Assembly (NCBI GenBank): GCA_964370395.1
Contig: CAYJIZ010000027.1
Coordinates: forward strand, 1 to 22,615
Reading direction: 5' to 3'
DNA: 22,615 bases
Origin: JBGUVL01 sp964370395
Lineage (GTDB): Bacteria; Bacillota_I; Bacilli_A; Erysipelotrichales; Erysipelotrichaceae
A program made the translations under genes and the position numbers. Positions 13,872 through 21,537 of this stretch are shown here, in pieces (positions within the stretch are counted from its first letter, which is position 1; the number at the start of each line of letters is the position of its first letter). The notes under the pieces are model-generated. The model ran no database searches. It had not been told where the DNA came from and saw only the letters and a program-made list of their open reading frames with translations.

Positions 13872-15101
13872 TTATTTTTTGTGTTTCGCATCCTGCATCG
13901 CTTTCACTTTAATTGGTAATCCAAATAAATTAATGAATCCAGCAGAATCATTTTGATCATAAGAATCGTCTTCACCAAAACTTGCAATTTGTTCCGAATA
14001 CAATGTATTTGGACTACTCATACCCGCTGGTGTAATGTTCCCTTTATAGATTTTTAACTTCACTTCTCCATTTACGCTTTCACTCACTTTGTCCACAAAT
14101 GCACTTAGTGCTTCTCTTAATGGTGTAAACCATTGTCCATTGTATAAAATTTCTCCAAACTTAAGTGCAATTTGTTGTTTGTAGTGTTGTGTTTCTTTAT
14201 CCAGTGTAATCGTTTCTAACAGCTCATGCGCTTTGTATAAAATCGTTCCACCTGGTGTTTCGTACACCCCTCTACTCTTCATTCCTACTAATCTGTTTTC
14301 AACCATATCAATGATTCCAACCCCGTTGCTTCCACCGATTTCATTTAACGCAAGCAATAAGGCTTGCCCTTTCATCGCTTCTCCATTTAATTTAGTTGGA
14401 ATTCCTTTTTCAAATGTTAACGTTAGATACGTTGGTGTATCTGGCGCTTTTTCTGGTGTGACACCCATTTCTAAAATCGCATCGTAATTTGGTTCATTCA
14501 TCGGATCTTCTAAATCCAATCCTTCGTGTGATAAATGCCAAATATTTTTGTCTTTTGAATAATTTGTTTCACGATTGATCTTCAATGGAATGTTATGTTT
14601 TTCTGCATATTCAATTTCATCTTCTCTCGACTTCATCTCCCATGTTCTCCATGGTGCAATGATTGCCATTTCTGGAGCAAATGCTTTTACTGCTAATTCA
14701 AAACGAACTTGGTCATTCCCTTTTCCAGTACAACCATGGCAGATAGCATCTGCCCCTTCTTTAATCGCAATATCAACCAATCCTTTTCCAATGATCGGTC
14801 TTGCGAATGCAGTTCCTAATAAATATACATCTTCGTATTTCGCATGTGCTTTTAAACATGGAAAGATATAATCTTCCACAAACGCATCTTTTAAATCTAA
14901 GACATAACACTTACTTGCCCCACTCTTCAATGCCTTTTCTTCTAATCCTTCTAACTCATCCTTTTGACCAACATCCCCTGATACAGCAATAATTTCAGGA
15001 TTGTTGTAGTTTTCTTTTAACCATGTAATCATAACTGACGTATCCAATCCTCCTGAATACGCTAATACAATTTTCTTAAATTCTTTGTTTGTTGTGCTCA
15101 T
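13872..15101 (-). CDS. argG: Argininosuccinate synthase
   Basis: Joins citrulline and aspartate using ATP, giving argininosuccinate. The 409-aa protein begins with the N-type PP-loop AYSGGLDTS (14-22) and has GCTGKGNDQVRFE in the citrulline/aspartate-binding region. It is the first gene of the operon. The ATG follows GAGGAG at 7 nt and lies 43 bp past the T-box terminator hairpin. This placement makes the last-two-step genes (argG, argH) the promoter-proximal ones, ahead of the acetyl-cycle genes. Confidence 0.96.
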   Translation of the reverse strand: MSTTNKEFKKIVLAYSGGLDTSVMITWLKENYNNPEIIAVSGDVGQKDELEGLEEKALKSGASKCYVLDLKDAFVEDYIFPCLKAHAKYEDVYLLGTAFARPIIGKGLVDIAIKEGADAICHGCTGKGNDQVRFELAVKAFAPEMAIIAPWRTWEMKSREDEIEYAEKHNIPLKINRETNYSKDKNIWHLSHEGLDLEDPMNEPNYDAILEMGVTPEKAPDTPTYLTLTFEKGIPTKLNGEAMKGQALLLALNEIGGSNGVGIIDMVENRLVGMKSRGVYETPGGTILYKAHELLETITLDKETQHYKQQIALKFGEILYNGQWFTPLREALSAFVDKVSESVNGEVKLKIYKGNITPAGMSSPNTLYSEQIASFGEDDSYDQNDSAGFINLFGLPIKVKAMQDAKHKK

Positions 15102-15143
15102 CTTGTTTCTCCTCTTTCATATCTTTATTTTCGCTTGACTACT

Positions 15144-15180
15144 AAAAAAAGCGCCCTGGAAATTACTCCAGAGACGCTTT
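15144..15180 (-). terminator. T-box intrinsic terminator
   Basis: On the minus strand: AAAGCG...CTGGA, 5-6 nt loop, TCCAG...CGCTTT, followed by T7. The upstream arm lies just after the T-box sequence, so the alternative antiterminator can form. Confidence 0.88.
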
Positions 15181-15383
15181 GTGTTTACGCGGTACCACCC
15201 TAGTTGCCTAATCATATTAGACCTCTTATCCATAACGCAGATGATGCGTTCTATGCTATGTATTCACATAGAAACTCGTAGGTGCGTTTCCATTTTACTT
15301 TTTCTAGCAACCTTTCACTCTGTGTTGCCTCGCTAAAGAAATCATAAAATGTACTCTCCTAGTCAACGATTTTTTATACTATA
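15144..15383 (-). promoter_or_regulatory. T-box riboswitch, arginine type (specifier CGC)
   Basis: The T-box consensus AGGGTGGTACCGCG is exact at 15188-15201 (minus strand), followed by a terminator. Upstream, Stem I is recognisable: GAGAGTAC (AGTA element, 15350-15357), a distal arm GGCAAC/GTTGCT with the conserved loop AGTGAAAGG, and the closing side TAAAATG pairing with CATTTTA. In the specifier loop the sequence GGAAACGCACC places the codon CGC (15284-15286), by analogy with the glyQS leader (GAAAGGCAC). CGC codes for arginine, matching the operon: uncharged tRNA-Arg would stabilise the antiterminator and switch on argGHCJBDF. Confidence 0.92.
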
Positions 15384-15389
15384 CTCTAT

Positions 15390-15418
15390 ATGTTAACAAC
15401 GCTATGAAACAATGTCAA
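15390..15418 (-). promoter_or_regulatory. Promoter of the arg operon
   Basis: Minus strand: -35 TTGACA (15413-15418), 17-nt spacer, -10 TAACAT (15390-15395). Transcription would start near 15383, just before Stem I of the T-box. Confidence 0.65.
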
Positions 15419-15463
15419 CACATTTCTGAATAAATTTACATTTTATGAAACAATTTTCAAAAA

Positions 15464-15499
15464 AAGACTGTTGTCGCATTATTGCGAAACAACAGTCTT
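15464..15499 (-). terminator. Terminator containing the EAL gene stop codon
   Basis: Two stacked stems (AAGACTGTTGT/ACAACAGTCTT and CGCA/TGCG, 15 pairs) then a T-run on the minus strand. The TAA stop of the EAL gene lies in the 4-nt loop, so its final codons encode the hairpin. Confidence 0.88.
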
Positions 15500-17719
15500 G
15501 TACACTTTCACTTCGTATGTTTCAATATCCACTGGCTTACTATAGTAGTACCCTTGGATAATATCGCATGATAGTTCTGATAACAACTCTTTTTGTTCTT
15601 GTGTCTCTACCCCTTCTGCTACCGTCTTAATATTCAATTCTTTCGCCAACATAATAATGTTTGCCAAGACGATTTTCGAACGCAAGGAATCATGTACATC
15701 CCAAATAAAGCTACGATCTAATTTAATCACATCAACACTAATGTTTTTCAATAAACCTAAGGAACTGTAACCAACTCCGAAATCATCCATTGCCAAATGG
15801 AACCCTGCATCATGAAGACGAGTCGTAAATTCTTCTAACATTTCCACGTTTTCAATCATCGCTGTTTCCGTCAATTCAATCTCTAAGTATTTTGTCGGTA
15901 CTTGGTATTGGTTACTAATGATGCATAACTCTTGAATAAAGTTTACATTTTTTAAGTGCAACGTGGAGAAGTTAATCGAAATCGGTTTGACTTCCAATCC
16001 GGCATCCAACCATTTTCTTACGACCTCACACACTTTCGCAAACATGTACATATCTAACTTTATAATAAATCCATTCTTTTCAAAGATAGGAATAAATTCA
16101 TTTGGATACAATACATCTTCGACACCATCTTGCCAACGTACTAGCGCTTCTGCTCCCGCTAAATTTTGGCTTCCGATATAATACTTCGGTTGTAGGTACA
16201 CTTTAAACTGTTCGCTCTTCAGTGCAAACTCCATACGATTTTCAATTTCTTTCTCACGAATACGCGCATTCATCAAACTTCGATCATAATCACAAATACG
16301 TAAATCTGCTGTCGTCTTCGAAATACGATGAGCAATGTTTGCACGTTCGTAAGCAACATCGATATCACGTACTTCACCATCCATGATGTAACGTCCATAA
16401 CGTACTCTAAAATCGTAATTGTACTTCGCTGCAACCTGTTTGTTCAACAAGTGTTCAAACGTTGCATAATCCTTATCTAAACCATCTGCATCCGCATACT
16501 TCTTCAAGATGATAAACTCATCTGCCGTGACTCTAGCAAACGCTTCTTCTTTGCTATCAAGCAACATGGAAATAACATTTGCCACACCTTTTAAAATCGT
16601 ATCACCTTCACGATAACCATAAATTTGATTAAATACATTAAACCCTTCAAAGTCCAATTTAATTAATACGTACTTTTGGTTTGGATGCGCATCTAAAATA
16701 TCTTGGCTCACCTGTTTGAACTTTAAGAAGTTCGGTGTTTTCGTTACAACATCCTCAAACGCAATCTTCTCTAATTTCTTAGTATTCTTTTTACTTTGGT
16801 AAATAATGTACCCTAGCAAAGTAAACAACATCAAAGAGATGAAACCAAAAATAAGCGCATTACGCGTAATCATCGCATCCGATTTTTGGGAGATGACATA
16901 TTCTGGCACCACCGTTACTTCGTACCAATCGTTAATGTCTACTTGGTTAAATGCAGCCACACGGTTAATGCCATTACGACTGTATTCAAACGTTCCACTT
17001 TTCTTATCTTTAATCAATTGCTTTACTTCATTAATTTGTTCATCACTTGAACCATTGCGTTGCATTTCCAAAAACAAATTATCAAACTCTGTTAAATTAT
17101 TTTTGTGTTCTTCATCATAAACAACAACGTCCCCGTTCTCCTTTATAATATAAGAGAACCCTTCGCCATCAAATATTTCTACACCAAGGTAACGCGCTAA
17201 CGCATCGCCATCCTTGTAAGCGACCACTGCTCCTTCAACCTTTCCATCAACATTTAAAGGAACGGCGTACACATTTCCATAGATATCATTTTGCTCATCC
17301 ACAATACGATTCGAAATGTATTCTTTTCCTGCCATCGCCTTCTTATAATAGGTTTGTTCTGCGACGTTAATCGAATACCCTTCACTGGTATACAACATTC
17401 CTTCTTTGCTGACAAATCCTAACCACTGAAAGCTTCCAGCTTGGCTATCCTGTTTCAACGTTTCCACGATGGTATCCGCATCACTTAATTTAAATTTTTC
17501 TATTTCTTCACTAATCTTAACTAATATACTCATTTCACTATGTAGCATATTATTCACATACTCGCTATTTTGCTTCGCAATTTCACTTAAGTATTGTTGG
17601 TCTTGCAAGATCACATCTTTTTTAGTGCTACTAATGAAGTAACTACCAACCAACAAAACCGAAACCAAACAAAGCAATGAGCCAATGATAATATAACTCT
17701 TCTTAATTGTTTTTCTCAT
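15479..17719 (-). CDS. Membrane sensor EAL protein with degenerate GGDEF (c-di-GMP phosphodiesterase)
   Basis: About 746 aa. Residues are numbered from the upstream ATG at 17725; I prefer the ATG at 17719 because it has 6 nt after GGAG. Order: transmembrane helix 11-31, extracytoplasmic dCache-like sensor 40-280, transmembrane helix 289-309, GGDEF-like domain 320-480, EAL domain 495-735. The GGDEF signature is replaced by TADEF (400-404) and neighbouring residues differ, so cyclase activity is unlikely. The EAL domain keeps its catalytic set: E526-A527-L528, N585, E617, D647-D648, K668 and E704 in VAEGVE. Expected role: hydrolysis of c-di-GMP in response to an outside ligand, the GGDEF remnant possibly sensing GTP. 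It has its own promoter and terminator. Confidence 0.93.
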   Translation of the reverse strand: MRKTIKKSYIIIGSLLCLVSVLLVGSYFISSTKKDVILQDQQYLSEIAKQNSEYVNNMLHSEMSILVKISEEIEKFKLSDADTIVETLKQDSQAGSFQWLGFVSKEGMLYTSEGYSINVAEQTYYKKAMAGKEYISNRIVDEQNDIYGNVYAVPLNVDGKVEGAVVAYKDGDALARYLGVEIFDGEGFSYIIKENGDVVVYDEEHKNNLTEFDNLFLEMQRNGSSDEQINEVKQLIKDKKSGTFEYSRNGINRVAAFNQVDINDWYEVTVVPEYVISQKSDAMITRNALIFGFISLMLFTLLGYIIYQSKKNTKKLEKIAFEDVVTKTPNFLKFKQVSQDILDAHPNQKYVLIKLDFEGFNVFNQIYGYREGDTILKGVANVISMLLDSKEEAFARVTADEFIILKKYADADGLDKDYATFEHLLNKQVAAKYNYDFRVRYGRYIMDGEVRDIDVAYERANIAHRISKTTADLRICDYDRSLMNARIREKEIENRMEFALKSEQFKVYLQPKYYIGSQNLAGAEALVRWQDGVEDVLYPNEFIPIFEKNGFIIKLDMYMFAKVCEVVRKWLDAGLEVKPISINFSTLHLKNVNFIQELCIISNQYQVPTKYLEIELTETAMIENVEMLEEFTTRLHDAGFHLAMDDFGVGYSSLGLLKNISVDVIKLDRSFIWDVHDSLRSKIVLANIIMLAKELNIKTVAEGVETQEQKELLSELSCDIIQGYYYSKPVDIETYEVKVYKTVVSQ

Positions 17720-17772
17720 CTTCATCTCCTAACCTATCTTTTATTATGTTTTTCTTTAATGTTCGTCATCGG

Positions 17773-17812
17773 ACTATAATCAAATAAAAAATAAATACAA
17801 CACTTGTTGTAT
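17773..17812 (-). promoter_or_regulatory. Promoter/operator of the EAL gene
   Basis: Minus strand: -35 TTGTAT (17795-17800), 16-nt spacer, -10 TATAGT (17773-17778). A palindrome ATACAACA-ct-TGTTGTAT (17795-17812) overlaps the -35, a good place for a repressor or activator. The rest of the 260 bp upstream region shows no gene and no riboswitch that I recognise. Confidence 0.5.
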
Positions 17813-17976
17813 GAATACATTCCCAAATACTACACCTTTTTCCATCTAACAATATAGCATAAGTTTCCAAAAAAAGGTATCACCCATTTGGCATTATATT
17901 TGAAATCTTTGGAATTTGCGAATGATTTACCCTAATTAATCGTATTTCTCGATTTTTATTTCCATAAACTTCCATT

Positions 17977-18040
17977 AAAAAAGAGGTGTAACCTCTTAGA
18001 CACTTATAAATCTAGTCTATTTTGTTACCACCTCTTTTTG
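17977..18040. terminator. Bidirectional terminator with two alternative folds
   Basis: AAAAAAGAGGTGTAAC and GTTACCACCTCTTTTT form a long stem closing an inner TAGAC/GTCTA pairing. Alternatively AAGAGGT-gta-ACCTCTT folds locally at 17980-17997. On the minus strand either fold is followed by T6, so it ends the 55-aa gene transcript. Confidence 0.75.
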
Positions 18041-18043
18041 TAT

Positions 18044-18211
18044 CTACTTGAAAACCAAATACAACAAGAATCCTGCCAACATGATCAACGCAATCGCAAT
18101 GATTGTATTCGCATATGTACTGGCATCTTCTTTGATACCTTGGTTTTGTTGAAAAAAGCGTTCTTCGTTTTCTTTTTGCTTTCTTCTCTCTTCTTCATTG
18201 TAATTTCCCAT
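18044..18211 (-). CDS. Small single-pass membrane protein, 55 aa
   Basis: An ORF of 55 codons with AAAGGA 7-8 nt before its ATG. The first 32 residues are highly charged and glutamine-rich (MGNYNEEERRKQKENEERFF...). Residues 34-54 form one hydrophobic helix (YANTIIAIALIMLAGFLLYLVF) ending in a single lysine. The topology would be N-terminus inside with a C-terminal anchor. I do not know its family. It is followed by a strong terminator, so it looks like an independent or yhgE-linked transcript; yhgE-like sequence lies 111 bp upstream on the same strand. Confidence 0.7.
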   Translation of the reverse strand: MGNYNEEERRKQKENEERFFQQNQGIKEDASTYANTIIAIALIMLAGFLLYLVFK

Positions 18212-18322
18212 TGTTTTTTCCTTTCTTACCCTCCTATTAATACGATAATAGAAAGTGTTTCAAAAGTAAACTAAGACGAATGAAATTGGCATTTTTGGTC
18301 GTTTTCACGGAAGATTCGTCAA

Positions 18323-20554
18323 TTATTCGTTGTTTTCTTCAAACGCTTGGGGAATCAATCGTTGCGGTTTTTGTTTTTGGTAACGATACACAATAATGCT
18401 AAGCACACTGCATACCACCAACATCATTAGGAAATACCCCATTTCTACTTGAATGGAAGCGGAGGATTGGCTAATTACCTTTCGAAAGCCATCCACACTA
18501 TACGTAAATGGCAAATAAGGATGGATGGCTTGGTAGATCGCAGGAGACGTTTGCAATGGATATGTTCCTGCGCTACCACCTAAATTAATAACCATAAATA
18601 CCAGCAATAAAAATTCTCCAATCTTACCACTCAGCATACTAAGCAATGTGATCAATGACATAAATGCAAGTGCGACAACAATCGCAAATACAAAACAAAG
18701 CAACAATTGTTTTGGTGCAAACCCATTTAATATACATAAGCACGCTACCATTAATATTGCAGCAACACTAGCTACAAAAAAGGAAACACTCGCTTTCGCA
18801 AGCCAAAAGCGTACGATTGATTTGGCATCTTGCACCCCTTTGGACAAAGGGTACATCAAAGCAAATGACAAACATGCCACATAAAGGGCAACACTCATCA
18901 TATAAGGAGCCATCGCATGCCCGTTGTTTTTCACTGTTGAAATCTCATGTTTTTCTAAAGCAACTGGTTGTGCTAGCATCTGTGTTGTTTTATCACTCGT
19001 TGTCAGTTTACTTTGTTTTGCAGCATCATTCAAATTAGTATACAAGCTTTGATTGGCACCATACAGTTGACTCATCCCCTCTTGTAATACTTGTGAACCT
19101 TGTTTCAACTGTGCGCTTGCCGAAGTGAATTGTGGAGCGCTACTCGCTAAGTTTTGTGAACCACTTACTAAGTACGCCCCTTTCTCTACCAATTGTTCAC
19201 TTCCTTGGTATGCTTGTTCGCTACCTTGTTGAAGCGCTTGTACCCCTTGTGCAAACAATGAAAAGTTATCTTGTAATTGTTGCGCACCTAATTGCAGTTG
19301 TTCGCTTCCTTCTTTTAACGCAGTTGCGTTACTCGCAAGTGTTTGCAATGCATCATTCACTTGTACCACACCATTTACATACGCTTTTGCCCGTAACACA
19401 AAACTTTGTTCTAGTGGTAAAGTTTGCAATTGTTGTTGCTTATCATAATACGTCCCACCATTCATAGAAGCATTCAATTGTCCTGTTACCACACTTATTG
19501 TTTGTTGAAGTTGCTTTACTACTTCCATATCTTTGCCTGCTTGAGCAAGATCATTGGCTTGCATATGTTCTTCGTACAAAGCCAATTGCGTATTCATCTG
19601 TGTATTCAAAGAAGCAAGCAAAGCACTTGCTTCACTCATCTTCGAAACGCCATCTAATAATGCTGTATTGTTTTGATTAAGCGTTTGGCTTGCTACACTT
19701 AATGAATCAACCCCACTTGCATACGATACCACACCATTGTTTAGTGAAGACGATGCAGTTTTGATCTGTTGCAAACCATCACTGAACTTACTTTGCTCAA
19801 CAACTAGTTTAGACAACCCTTCTTTTAATGATTGCAGTCCATCATGCAATGAGAACACACCTTTATCATAGGCTTGCACACCAGCATTGAGCTTTTGGCT
19901 ACCTTCCTCAAAAGACAAACTAGCACTTTCTAATAATGCCATATTATGCGTAAGCAATTGGCTTCCTTGTTGAAGCTGTCCGCTCGCATTCATTATTTTA
20001 AAAGAACCCTCACTCGCATCGCCAAACCCATTCGATAATTTTTGCACCTGCGCAAACATCGTTTCTCCATATGTTTTGGTTACGGAAGCAGATATCGCTT
20101 CTTTCATTTTTTGAACCGCACTCTCATCCATCTTAGAAGCAATGTAATTACTTCCAGGATTGGTTGTATACGTAAGCACCATCTTCGTTGGATGTGCTTG
20201 TAATAAGGTAGTCGCATTTTTCGAAAAGTCCTTTGGAATCGTTACAATCATCGTATACTTTTGATCAGCTAATCCCTTCTTCGCTTCCTTAGCATCAACA
20301 AAATGGTACTCCATCTGTTTCTCTTTCTTTAAATTACGAACAAGCTCATCCCCCACTTGCAATTGTTTTCCCTCAAAATCGACTGACTCGTCTTCATTGA
20401 CAATCGCAACTGGAAGTAAGTCTGTTTTCTCATAAGGACTCCACATGGAACCCAAAAAGACACCTGCATAAATACAAGGCAAAACGATAATTGCTACTAA
20501 TACTACCTTAAACCATGTATTGTGCTTAAGTTGTCGCCATTCTTGCTTCACCAT
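18323..20554 (-). CDS. YhgE/Pip-type membrane protein
   Basis: A 743-aa protein of the YhgE/Pip (phage infection protein) family, related to ABC-2 type permeases and the type VII secretion protein EsaA. Layout: N-terminal transmembrane helix (14-36), an extracellular conserved domain (45-170, including VAIVNEDE and YTMIVTIPKDFS), then roughly 350 residues of Ser/Gln/Gly-rich heptad-like repeats of the type LxxGxxxLxxG (about 180-520) predicted to form a long coiled rod, then five membrane helices (about 555-735). Known members serve as phage receptors or envelope/export factors; the function here is not proved. The ATG has AAGAAGG 7 nt upstream. It is divergent from an Rrf2-type regulator and has operator-like repeats over its start site. 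Confidence 0.9.
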   Translation of the reverse strand: MVKQEWRQLKHNTWFKVVLVAIIVLPCIYAGVFLGSMWSPYEKTDLLPVAIVNEDESVDFEGKQLQVGDELVRNLKKEKQMEYHFVDAKEAKKGLADQKYTMIVTIPKDFSKNATTLLQAHPTKMVLTYTTNPGSNYIASKMDESAVQKMKEAISASVTKTYGETMFAQVQKLSNGFGDASEGSFKIMNASGQLQQGSQLLTHNMALLESASLSFEEGSQKLNAGVQAYDKGVFSLHDGLQSLKEGLSKLVVEQSKFSDGLQQIKTASSSLNNGVVSYASGVDSLSVASQTLNQNNTALLDGVSKMSEASALLASLNTQMNTQLALYEEHMQANDLAQAGKDMEVVKQLQQTISVVTGQLNASMNGGTYYDKQQQLQTLPLEQSFVLRAKAYVNGVVQVNDALQTLASNATALKEGSEQLQLGAQQLQDNFSLFAQGVQALQQGSEQAYQGSEQLVEKGAYLVSGSQNLASSAPQFTSASAQLKQGSQVLQEGMSQLYGANQSLYTNLNDAAKQSKLTTSDKTTQMLAQPVALEKHEISTVKNNGHAMAPYMMSVALYVACLSFALMYPLSKGVQDAKSIVRFWLAKASVSFFVASVAAILMVACLCILNGFAPKQLLLCFVFAIVVALAFMSLITLLSMLSGKIGEFLLLVFMVINLGGSAGTYPLQTSPAIYQAIHPYLPFTYSVDGFRKVISQSSASIQVEMGYFLMMLVVCSVLSIIVYRYQKQKPQRLIPQAFEENNE

Positions 20555-20570
20555 ACTATAACCTTCTTTC

Positions 20571-20643
20571 TATCATAGATATTTGCTATCCATAGATATA
20601 TAATATCTATGATAGATTATATGCCGATTTCATAAAAAGTCAA
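20571..20643 (-). promoter_or_regulatory. yhgE-like gene promoter with triple half-site operator
   Basis: Minus-strand promoter: -35 TTGACT (20638-20643), 16-nt spacer, -10 TATAAT (20616-20621). Just downstream lie three copies of CATAGATAT or its complement: 20574-20582, 20591-20599 and 20603-20611. The last two form CATAGATAT-ata-ATATCTATG, and the outer pair extends to 12 bp perfect arms (TATCATAGATAT / ATATCTATGATA). They cover the transcription start, as expected for a repressor, most simply the divergent Rrf2-type protein. Confidence 0.65.
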
Positions 20644-20698
20644 CTCAGAGGATACAAAAAATAAAAGATTTGGTAAAATAAGAAAGAAGGTGATGATT

Positions 20699-21130
20699 AT
20701 GAAAATTAGACAAAGCTTTGAACAGGCTATTTGCATTCTATTATTAATAAGTAAACACGAAGGGGCGATGAAAAACCATCAATTAAGTGAAATCTTAAAA
20801 GTATCGGATTCCTATTTAAAAAAAGTGACTCGCCAACTTGTCGTAGCAGATTTAATTCGCTCTAAAGCGAGCAAAAGCGGTGGCTTCATCTTAAATAAAA
20901 AGGTAGAAGACATTAGCTTGCTCGCTATCTTTGAAGCCATTGAAGGAAAAGAAAAGTTTATTGAAACTACGCATTTAGTCGAAAAGGTATTTGATGACAC
21001 CTTACCTGTTAAAGAAATTGAAGATGTTATTCTATCCCATTTAAACAAGGCAGAAATGCAATACAAGAAACAACTGCAAAAGATCACACTCGCACATCTT
21101 ATCGCAGCAGCACACAACAAGTCTGCATAA
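20699..21130 (+). CDS. Rrf2-family transcriptional regulator
   Basis: A 143-aa winged-helix protein starting MKIRQSFEQAICIL, the usual Rrf2 opening. I use the ATG at 20699, which lies 8 nt after AGAAGG; the frame also opens upstream at GTG 20690 but without a properly spaced ribosome site. The HTH spans residues 20-50 (MKNHQLSEILKVSDSYLKKVTRQLVVADLI), followed by the wing SKASKSGGFIL. The central Cys triad that binds an Fe-S cluster in IscR/NsrR is absent (the only cysteine is near the N-terminus), so it is closer to YwnA/CymR-type members. It probably controls the divergent yhgE-like gene. Confidence 0.88.
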   Translation: MKIRQSFEQAICILLLISKHEGAMKNHQLSEILKVSDSYLKKVTRQLVVADLIRSKASKSGGFILNKKVEDISLLAIFEAIEGKEKFIETTHLVEKVFDDTLPVKEIEDVILSHLNKAEMQYKKQLQKITLAHLIAAAHNKSA

Positions 21131-21135
21131 CAGAC

Positions 21136-21161
21136 AAAAAGGAGCCCAAAAGCTCCTTTTT
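21136..21161. terminator. Bidirectional terminator between convergent genes
   Basis: A 10 bp perfect stem AAAAAGGAGC/GCTCCTTTTT with a 6-nt loop; T-runs on both strands. It serves the Rrf2-type gene (plus) and the 101-aa gene (minus). Confidence 0.88.
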
Positions 21162-21203
21162 TTATTTTTAATGAGAGAGAGTTTAAAACATGTAATTTTA
21201 TTA

Positions 21204-21509
21204 TTAATGATCTAAATGTTTACTCGCAACGATCATATCGATGGTTTCTTCATATAGATTGTCGTATTCCATAGGAAGCAATCTTCCTATTCCTTGCCAA
21301 AGTTGTTCTTTCCCTTGGGCATTCAAATAATCAATCACGACTTTAGAAAGCTTCATTTCTTTCCATACATTTAAATTAATGATTTTCGTGTCGACATAAT
21401 CGGTATAGATTTTTTCAAATGCATCTACCAAAGGTTGTTCTTTGGGATAGCTTACTTGTTCTGTTAATACATAGTAAGCATAAATAAATCTCGTTTTTAC
21501 TGATTTCAT
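21204..21509 (-). CDS. Hypothetical protein, 101 aa
   Basis: Not recognised. A soluble, mixed helical protein rich in tyrosine and valine, with no signal peptide or membrane segment and no cysteine. The start is well supported by AGGAGG with 6-nt spacing. It lies 28 bp downstream of the gadC-like gene on the same strand with no terminator between, so it was probably co-transcribed with the antiporter and could be a partner in acid or glutamate response. That link rests on position only. Confidence 0.7.
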   Translation of the reverse strand: MKSVKTRFIYAYYVLTEQVSYPKEQPLVDAFEKIYTDYVDTKIINLNVWKEMKLSKVVIDYLNAQGKEQLWQGIGRLLPMEYDNLYEETIDMIVASKHLDH

Positions 21510-21537
21510 AAGATACCTCCTGTTTCTTGTACCTTAA

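Noticed and set aside
8026..14992. Many plus-strand frames opposite the arg genes
   Set aside because: All are antisense to well-supported arg genes, have improbable composition (Ser/His/Cys-rich) and lack start signals.
18275..18320. Inverted repeat GACGAAT/ATTCGTC after the yhgE-like gene
   Set aside because: 7 bp arms with a loop of over 30 nt and no T-run; too weak to call a terminator.
18648..19680. Plus-strand frames opposite the yhgE-like gene
   Set aside because: They arise from the repetitive Gln/Leu/Gly coding of the rod region read backwards.
19132..20000. Possible DNA repeats or CRISPR-like periodicity in the yhgE-like gene
   Set aside because: The repeats are protein heptad-type motifs with irregular DNA spacing; no uniform repeat/spacer units.
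20812..21120. 102-aa frame antisense to the Rrf2-type gene
   Set aside because: The Rrf2-type product has clear family features and signals; the antisense frame has none.
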